A DNA stretch of 10,751 nucleotides from Bacteriovoracaceae bacterium UBA4573 (GTDB taxonomy: Bacteria > Bdellovibrionota > UBA1018 > UBA923): positions 1-10,751 of the forward strand of contig DGKJ01000104.1 of NCBI GenBank assembly GCA_002387735.1, written 5' to 3'. The notes under the pieces are model-generated. The model ran no database searches. It was not told the origin of the DNA and saw nothing but the letters and a program-made list of their open reading frames with translations. Within the stretch, counting starts at the first letter, position 1. Each line of letters opens with the position of its first letter. Position numbers and translations under genes: made by a program. Shown piece by piece: positions 5,701 through 10,751 of the stretch.

Positions 5701-6417
5701 ATGAATGCCTTTAAAACCAACGGAAAAACAGTCGTTATTACGGGGAGTAACCGAGGGATCGGAGCAGCCCTAACTAATGAATTTTTAAAACAAAACTGGC
5801 AAGTCTTCGGAGGAGTTCGCCGTCCAAGTTCCGATCGCCAAATGCAGGCTGGTGCCGCTTACCAAGAGTTTCAGATCGACGTCCAAGATTCCAACTCAGT
5901 GAACAACGCTTTCGCCAAACTTCGCGAAGACTTCCACTCTCGGGGAAGCTCGCTGGATCTCCTTATTAACAACGCCGGTGTTTACGAAGACGCCGAAGCT
6001 AACTTCACCGAAATCTCGGAACAAGCGTTGTTCAAAAGTTTCGACGTCAACGCCATGGGGGCAATGCGGGTAACTAAAGCTGCGCTTTCTTTGCTGCTGG
6101 CCGCGCCTCAGCCGCTGGTAGCCAATGTTTCAAGTCTAATGGGTTCCATCAGCGACAACACCGGCGGCGGATCCTATGCGTACAGAATGTCCAAGGCCGC
6201 ACTCAACATGTTCACTAAATCGTTCTCTATCGACTACCCCCAGATCGCCTCAGTTGTGCTTCACCCCGGTTGGGTAAAAACCGAAATGGGCGGACCAAAC
6301 GCTCCGACCTCAACCGAAGATTCCGCCCGGGGACTTGTTAAACTACTTACCACCGCCAAACTCAAATCGCTTTCAGGCCGGTTTTTTGATTTTGAAGGCG
6401 ATGAAATCAGTTGGTAG
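5701..6417 (+). CDS. Short-chain dehydrogenase/reductase, C-factor or carbonyl-reductase type
   Basis: A classical SDR: an NAD(P)-dependent oxidoreductase with a Rossmann fold, 238 residues. The cofactor motif is TGSNRGIG (14-21), the structural NNAG motif is at 90-93, a Ser candidate lies in ANVSSLMG (Ser144 or Ser145), and the catalytic Tyr161-xxx-Lys165 is in YRMSKAALN. HPGWVKTEMGG (188-198) is the usual segment after the active site. Arg40 and Arg41 after the second strand fit a preference for NADP, but this is inference. The overall pattern, including GSYAYRMSKAALNMF and HPGWVKTEMGG, recalls the CsgA (C-factor)/carbonyl-reductase-like group. The substrate cannot be told from sequence. 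A good Shine-Dalgarno fixes the start. gpmI begins 9 bases after its stop, so the gene may head the glycolytic transcript. Confidence 0.88.
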   Translation: MNAFKTNGKTVVITGSNRGIGAALTNEFLKQNWQVFGGVRRPSSDRQMQAGAAYQEFQIDVQDSNSVNNAFAKLREDFHSRGSSLDLLINNAGVYEDAEANFTEISEQALFKSFDVNAMGAMRVTKAALSLLLAAPQPLVANVSSLMGSISDNTGGGSYAYRMSKAALNMFTKSFSIDYPQIASVVLHPGWVKTEMGGPNAPTSTEDSARGLVKLLTTAKLKSLSGRFFDFEGDEISW

Positions 6418-6426
6418 TCTAATCCC

Positions 6427-7986
6427 ATGACGGGTAGCAAACGCAGTAAAATTTTTCTCATCGTTTTAGACGGATTCGGAATCGGGAAGAACTACCCGTT
6501 CAACGCGATTCAAAATTCGAACATGCCCTTCTATAAAGAGCTAGGCAAACGCTACGCTCAATCCCGCTTGATTACTTGCGGAGAAGAGGTCGGGCTACCA
6601 CCAGGGGTCATGGGCAACAGCGAAGTGGGCCACACCAACATGGGTGCGGGCCGCATCGTTTATCAGGAACTAACACGTATCAATCGTGACATTCGCAATG
6701 GAGCGTTTCGCACGAACTCCGTTTTCAAAAATGCCCTCCTGCAGATTCAAAAATCAGGCGGTCGACTGCACCTCATGGGTTTGCTGTCGGACGCTGGAGT
6801 GCACAGCACCTGGGAGCATCTTAAGGCACTAGTAGAATTGGCCTCCCCGTTGGTTCCGGTAACAATTCATCCATTCACCGACGGGCGTGATACCCCACCG
6901 GGGTCGGCGCGTGGTTTTTTAAAAGATCTAGAGCTGCTGGTTTCAGCACATCCTGGTTGCAACGTCGGTACGATCGCTGGGCGATACTACGCCATGGATC
7001 GCGACACCCGCTGGGACCGAACCAATTTGGCCTTCGATGCTCTTTGTGGGAGGTCACCGGTTAGTCCCTTTAAAAGTGATAACGGCGCAGCTGCCGCGAT
7101 TCAGGCTTTCGAGGATTCCTACGCAAAGGGCGTCACTGACGAATTTTTAATACCCCAACGCTTGCAAACCAAAGATCGTTCATCGGTAGGCAATAACGAC
7201 GGCATATTGTTTTTTAATTTTCGAGCGGACCGTGCGCGCCAACTTACGCGAGCTTTTACCGATTCTTCATTTTCAGAATTCGATGTTTCTAATCGCCCGA
7301 AGCTCTCAACCTATGTGTGTATGACAGAATACCATAAAGATTTTGGACTGCCTGTCGCATTTCCGCCTCAAAATCTTTCCCGAATTTTGCCAGAAATTAT
7401 CACTGAAAATGGGTTGTCTCAGTTCCGTATCGCCGAAACTGAAAAATATGCTCACGTGACCTTTTTTTTCAATGGCGGCAAGGAAAAAACCTACACTCGC
7501 GAGTCTCGCTTGCTTATTCCGTCCCCCAAAGACGTGCCTACTTACGATTTAAAACCGGAAATGAGTCTTCCCGAAGTTAGCGCTAAACTCACTGCCGAAC
7601 TCTCGCGCGGCGAAACCGACTTCGTTCTCGTAAATTTTGCCAATCCCGACATGATCGGCCACACGGGGTCCTATGAGGCCGCTCTCCGCGCGCTAGAGGC
7701 CGTAGATCTTGCACTAAAGAGCACAATAACGGCGGCACTCGCACAGAACTACGAGGTCATGATCACCGCCGATCACGGCAATATCGAAGAGATGCACGAT
7801 GAACACGATCAACCGCACACCCAACACACGCTCAACCCCGTGCCCTTTCACTTAATCTCTAACCTACGCCAAGTAGTGCTTCGAGACGGAATATTGGCCG
7901 ACCTTGCACCAACTATTCTCCAGCTTTTAGGCTTACCTCAACCAAAAGAAATGACCGGCAAGAGTTTGATAAAAAAAATAATCTAA
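6427..7986 (+). CDS. gpmI: 2,3-bisphosphoglycerate-independent phosphoglycerate mutase
   Basis: Interconverts 3- and 2-phosphoglycerate in glycolysis and gluconeogenesis, using two manganese ions and a phosphoserine intermediate. At 519 residues it has the usual length (about 510). All metal ligands known from the Geobacillus enzyme have counterparts: Asp15 (VLDGFG), Ser65 in GNSEVGHTNMGAGR (the Ser that carries phosphate), Asp408 and His412 (NPDMIGHTG), Asp449 and His450 (TADHGN) and His467 (HTLNPVP). Substrate residues are also in place: His126 (SDAGVHS), FTDGRDTPP (150-158), GRYYAMDRDTRWDR (185-198), NFRADRARQL (264-273) and TEKYAHVTFFFNGG (338-351). No Shine-Dalgarno is obvious in the 9-base gap after the dehydrogenase. 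pfkA follows after 11 bases. Confidence 0.98.
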   Translation: MTGSKRSKIFLIVLDGFGIGKNYPFNAIQNSNMPFYKELGKRYAQSRLITCGEEVGLPPGVMGNSEVGHTNMGAGRIVYQELTRINRDIRNGAFRTNSVFKNALLQIQKSGGRLHLMGLLSDAGVHSTWEHLKALVELASPLVPVTIHPFTDGRDTPPGSARGFLKDLELLVSAHPGCNVGTIAGRYYAMDRDTRWDRTNLAFDALCGRSPVSPFKSDNGAAAAIQAFEDSYAKGVTDEFLIPQRLQTKDRSSVGNNDGILFFNFRADRARQLTRAFTDSSFSEFDVSNRPKLSTYVCMTEYHKDFGLPVAFPPQNLSRILPEIITENGLSQFRIAETEKYAHVTFFFNGGKEKTYTRESRLLIPSPKDVPTYDLKPEMSLPEVSAKLTAELSRGETDFVLVNFANPDMIGHTGSYEAALRALEAVDLALKSTITAALAQNYEVMITADHGNIEEMHDEHDQPHTQHTLNPVPFHLISNLRQVVLRDGILADLAPTILQLLGLPQPKEMTGKSLIKKII

Positions 7987-7987
7987 T

Positions 7988-7991
7988 AGGA
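7988..7991 (+). promoter_or_regulatory. Ribosome binding site deciding the pfkA start
   Basis: AGGA lies 6 bases before ATG 7998. The other candidate, ATG 8022, would give a more family-typical N-terminus (MKNIAVLCSGG) but has no such sequence ahead of it. Confidence 0.55.
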
Positions 7992-7997
7992 CACTTC

Positions 7998-9011
7998 ATG
8001 AAATCTACCAAACCCAACTCTATGAAAAACATTGCGGTCCTCTGCAGCGGCGGTGATGCTCCGGGCATGAACGCCGCCGTACGGGCGGTGGTCCGTTACG
8101 GAATCTACCACGGTCTAAAAGTTTACGGCATTTCACGCGGTTATACCGGCCTTCTCGAAGGCGCTCTCGAGGAAATGAGCCTGCGATCTGTGGCCAACAT
8201 CATTCAGCGAGGTGGCACGATCATCAAAACCAATCGCTGCAAAGCGTTTTTCCAAAAACGCACCCGCGCCGAGGCAGTACACCTGCTCCGGCGAAAGCAC
8301 ATTGATGGGCTAGTCGTTATTGGTGGTGATGGTTCCTATGCAGGCGCTCACTTAATGGCCGCTGAAAACGAAAACTTTCCCGTTGTTTGTGTTCCGGGCA
8401 CTATCGACAACGACATTTACGGTTCCGAATACACTATTGGATTCGATACAGCGGTGAACACCGCAGTGGACGCGATCGACAAGATTCGCGACACCGCAAC
8501 CTCGCACGATCGAGTTTTTTTAGTCGAGGTCATGGGCCGCACCAGTGCGGAAATCGCCGCACGAGTCGGATTGAGCGGTGGCGCCGAAAGCATTCTTATT
8601 CCCGATGCTTCAGGGGTTGTTTATAGCGAAAAAACTGTGCGTAAACTGGTACGAAGCGTTCTAAGAAGCGCACGCCAAGGGAAACTCTCGAGCATCATTG
8701 TTGTTTGCGAAGGTGAAAAAAAAGACGCCACTTATCGACTGGCCAAGGCACTTAAACTAAAAGCCAAAGTCGAACCGAGAGTTGCCATACTTGGTCACGT
8801 ACAACGGGGCGGGGTACCAACCGCTATGGATCGAACAATGGCATCACTCATGGGGGCCGAAGCTGTTCAGGCGCTACTCGAAGGAGAACGCGACGTCGCT
8901 ATAGGCGTAACCCAGGGGTCGATCTCCCGCATCTTGCTAAAATCAATTCTTGGCAAGCAAAAGAAACCTGACCTAAAGATGATTCGCTTAACCGAGATTC
9001 TAGCCAGTTAA
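7998..9011 (+). CDS. pfkA: ATP-dependent 6-phosphofructokinase
   Basis: Phosphorylates fructose 6-phosphate to fructose 1,6-bisphosphate, the committed step of glycolysis. The 337-residue protein has the group A motifs in order: CSGGDAPGMNAAVRA (16-30), GGTIIKTNRCKAF (72-84), GGDGSYAG (109-116), PGTIDNDIYG (133-142) with catalytic Asp137, MGRTSAEIA (179-187) and GHVQRGG in the C-terminal half. Gly112 after Asp111 and Gly134 before TIDND are the residues found in ATP-using enzymes; pyrophosphate-using ones usually have Asp and Lys there. Eight residues precede the usual MKNIAVL start, and the ribosome binding site favours keeping them. Together with gpmI it forms a glycolytic pair, probably on one transcript. 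A terminator-like hairpin lies 28 bases after the stop. Confidence 0.96.
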   Translation: MKSTKPNSMKNIAVLCSGGDAPGMNAAVRAVVRYGIYHGLKVYGISRGYTGLLEGALEEMSLRSVANIIQRGGTIIKTNRCKAFFQKRTRAEAVHLLRRKHIDGLVVIGGDGSYAGAHLMAAENENFPVVCVPGTIDNDIYGSEYTIGFDTAVNTAVDAIDKIRDTATSHDRVFLVEVMGRTSAEIAARVGLSGGAESILIPDASGVVYSEKTVRKLVRSVLRSARQGKLSSIIVVCEGEKKDATYRLAKALKLKAKVEPRVAILGHVQRGGVPTAMDRTMASLMGAEAVQALLEGERDVAIGVTQGSISRILLKSILGKQKKPDLKMIRLTEILAS

Positions 9012-9039
9012 TAATTTAGGACCTTAGAGGTTCGCCGCC

Positions 9040-9090
9040 GCTAGCCGCGCACGCTCCTTGCATTCGCGGTTGAGCATGATTTTTTTTTTT
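9040..9090 (+). terminator. Terminator-like hairpin after pfkA, overlapping the comF start
   Basis: GCTAGCCGCG (9040-9049) pairs with CGCGGTTGAGC (9065-9075), giving 10 base pairs (one G-T pair, one bulged G) around a 15-base loop. The stem ends directly at the comF ATG (9076-9078), and after ATGA comes an uninterrupted T11 tract (9080-9090). The 4 bases between stem and T tract are slightly more than ideal for a terminator, so efficiency is uncertain. It would end the gpmI-pfkA transcript or act as an attenuator for comF. Confidence 0.5.
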
Positions 9091-9774
9091 GAATCTTTGT
9101 TTCGAGTTCTTACCGAGTTTTTCGGAAACTCCTGTGCATTTTGCGGTGAAACGCGCGACCTTGCTCGACACAGTCGGATATGTAATGCCTGTATCGATAA
9201 ATTACGACGACCAGTTCTTGATATGTACGAGCAACACTTGAACGGTCTGCAAATTTACAGTCTTTTTAAATATGATGACTGGGTCAGACGTCTGATTTTA
9301 ACAAATAAAAGAAACGGCTCGGATCTAATGGTGCACTGGTGCGCCGAACGACTGGAAAATGCACTTCGCGCTCTTGGTTGCACACCGGAGTCCACTCAAA
9401 TAGTCTGGATTCCATCCCACCCACGCAGCGAAATACACATTACCGAAGCCCTGGCACTCCAACTCGCCACGCGCGGATACCGTTTGCCACTTCGTATTCC
9501 GCTCATCGAAGCCTCAGGGATCCTAAAAAAGTGGCCCAAACTTCACCAGACGACCCATCGAGCCCAACGGGCCCCGCTCGTGGCGCAGCGCTACAGGAGC
9601 AGTGGTCCAATAAGCTCGCCTAGTGTTCATCCCCCGACCACCGTACTCCTCGACGATGTCTGCACCACAGGGACCACGCTAATTCATATAAAAGACCTAC
9701 TACTGCGATCTGGGTTTCCCGCAGTTACCTTCGCAATGACATTGGCCTTTACGCCGGACCGCCATTCAAAGTAG
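9076..9774 (+). CDS. comF: ComF-family phosphoribosyltransferase-like protein
   Basis: ComF proteins pair an N-terminal zinc-ribbon-like segment with a phosphoribosyltransferase fold. They are needed for DNA uptake in naturally competent bacteria, though members also occur in non-competent ones and the enzyme activity is poorly known. Here Cys20-x-x-Cys23 and Cys36-x-x-Cys39 form the zinc site, within CAFCGETRDLARHS and ICNAC. KKWPKLHQTTHRAQR fits the variable R/Q-rich loop, and VLLDDVCTTGTTL (190-202) is the PRPP-binding loop with its two acidic residues. The protein has 232 residues from ATG 9076. An in-frame TTG at 9058 would add six residues but lies in the hairpin loop. No Shine-Dalgarno is visible for either start. 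A T11 run encodes part of the MIFFF N-terminus. It is 9 bases from the next gene. Confidence 0.85.
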   Translation: MIFFFESLFRVLTEFFGNSCAFCGETRDLARHSRICNACIDKLRRPVLDMYEQHLNGLQIYSLFKYDDWVRRLILTNKRNGSDLMVHWCAERLENALRALGCTPESTQIVWIPSHPRSEIHITEALALQLATRGYRLPLRIPLIEASGILKKWPKLHQTTHRAQRAPLVAQRYRSSGPISSPSVHPPTTVLLDDVCTTGTTLIHIKDLLLRSGFPAVTFAMTLAFTPDRHSK

Positions 9775-9783
9775 TAAAAGTTC

Positions 9784-10751
9784 ATGAAATATTTACTACA
9801 AAGCTGGCTGGCTATTTGTGCATTACTGTTTGCCGTAGGGTGTACCAAATCCGGTGAAAAACCAGGTCGCACGCTCTGGATCTACACTTCGCTCTACAAC
9901 CACGTTGTTCAAGATCTAGATCAAAAACTCAAATCGAAGTTTCCAGACGTAGAAATCCGATGGTATCAGTCCGGCAGCGAGAATGTCGCCGCGAAAGTTA
10001 ACAGCGAATTGCTGGGCGGTAACACTCAAGCAGATCTCCTGCTCACGAGCGACCCGTTCTGGTACGAAGAACTCAAAAAAAAGGGCAAACTACTGAAGTA
10101 CACCCCACCGACTGAGGCCAAGGTTCGGGCTCAGTTTTTGGATCCAGACGGATTCTACGCCGGCGTGCGCCTTCCTATAATGGTGATTGGATATCACCGT
10201 GATGCGTTTTCCGAACAAGAAGCACCAAAAAGTTTTAATGACCTACTGAAACCCACGTTCCGAGACAAGATTGCTATGGGAAGCCCTCTCGAGAGTGGCA
10301 CGGCCTTTACGTCGGTGGCGGTGCTGGCAAAACACAAGGGTTGGGATTATTTCAAAAAACTACGAGAAAACGGAATTCTGGTAGCAGGTGGTAATAGTGC
10401 AGTGTTTGGCCGCATTGAAACCAAAGAGCGGCCGGTGGGAATAATTCTTTACGAAAACTTACTTGCTGCTGCCGCCAAGAATCCAAATAGCCGCATCACA
10501 GCGGTTCTTCCAAGCGACGGCGTGATTTTAATTCCAAGTCCCGTTGCCATTTCTGCGACAACCCCCCACCCCGAATTAGCAAAATCAGTGGTGGACTTTC
10601 TCTTCTCGAAGGATGCTCAAGGCGCTATCGTAAGCGGACATATGCACGGACTGAGTGAACTTTCGCCTCCCCTCCCGGGCGCCATTAATTTATCGGCAGT
10701 ATTGAAACTCGCATTTCCATGGTCCCCGGAATGGATACAAGAGGTCTATTC
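9784..10751 (+). CDS. Extracellular solute-binding lipoprotein of an ABC transporter (3' end cut off)
   Basis: The frame is open from ATG 9784 to the window edge (322 codons, no stop). The N-terminus is a lipoprotein signal, MKYLLQSWLAICALLFAVGC, with lipobox AVGC and lipid-bearing Cys20; Thr at +2 would not retain it in the inner membrane under the enterobacterial rule. The mature part begins TLWIYTSLYNHVVQDLDQ and later has GAxxDLLxTSDPFWY-like and GYHRDAF segments. The close of the ligand domain, ILIPSPVAISATTPHPELAKSVVDFLFSKDAQ in pattern, is typical of the Fe(III)/spermidine/sugar-phosphate binding-protein group. Ferric-binding members usually show two adjacent Tyr near GIILYENLL; only one Tyr (in LYEN) is present, so iron is not assured and the ligand is unknown. 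Permease and ATPase genes probably follow. Confidence 0.85.
   Translation, partial: MKYLLQSWLAICALLFAVGCTKSGEKPGRTLWIYTSLYNHVVQDLDQKLKSKFPDVEIRWYQSGSENVAAKVNSELLGGNTQADLLLTSDPFWYEELKKKGKLLKYTPPTEAKVRAQFLDPDGFYAGVRLPIMVIGYHRDAFSEQEAPKSFNDLLKPTFRDKIAMGSPLESGTAFTSVAVLAKHKGWDYFKKLRENGILVAGGNSAVFGRIETKERPVGIILYENLLAAAAKNPNSRITAVLPSDGVILIPSPVAISATTPHPELAKSVVDFLFSKDAQGAIVSGHMHGLSELSPPLPGAINLSAVLKLAFPWSPEWIQEVY

Noticed and set aside
1..10751. CRISPR arrays, insertion sequences, tRNA or rRNA genes, riboswitches
   Set aside because: No spaced repeats, transposase motifs or terminal inverted repeats were seen, and no stretch folds convincingly like a tRNA. Gene-free gaps are all under 100 bases.

Overview
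The window is a compact stretch of bacterial core genes with about half G+C by eye. It holds thirteen complete coding sequences and one truncated at each edge; all but one lie on the + strand. The gene set (GreB, a Sec-exported protein, a lipoprotein-type transport binding protein, class A ATP-type phosphofructokinase, and an L21-L27-Obg-NadD-RsfS-RlmH order) suggests a Gram-negative bacterium of proteobacterial or Bdellovibrionota/deltaproteobacterial type. I cannot place it more precisely from sequence alone.

Layout. (1) 2-819: the 3' end of a purine nucleoside phosphorylase gene, coupled by a 4-base overlap to cytidine deaminase; this is a nucleoside salvage pair. (2) 855-1639: rplU and rpmA (ribosomal proteins L21 and L27), with an unusual Lys/Ala-rich tail on L21, closed by a strong intrinsic terminator. 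(3) 1722-4815: obg, nadD, rsfS, rlmH and greB, tightly packed or overlapping. Obg, RsfS and RlmH all act on the large ribosomal subunit, so together with L21 and L27 this is a ribosome-maturation block, with NAD synthesis (NadD) and transcription elongation (GreB) attached. (4) 4802-6417: a - strand gene for an exported helical protein that I do not recognise, convergent with greB, and a divergent short-chain dehydrogenase of the C-factor (CsgA)/carbonyl-reductase type. This is the only accessory-looking part. (5) 6427-9011: gpmI and pfkA, two glycolytic enzymes. (6) 9076-10751: a ComF-type phosphoribosyltransferase and the start of a substrate-binding lipoprotein whose transporter partners should lie beyond the right edge.

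The most distinctive regulatory feature is that two + strand genes, obg and comF, begin directly at a terminator-like hairpin with a T tract touching or overlapping the start codon. About half of the start codons have no recognisable Shine-Dalgarno sequence. I see no CRISPR array, insertion sequence, integrase, rRNA or tRNA, and no gap above 300 bases without a gene. Nothing here is clear evidence of a new biological system. The items most worth following up are the terminator/start-codon overlaps, the L21 tail and the unknown exported protein.
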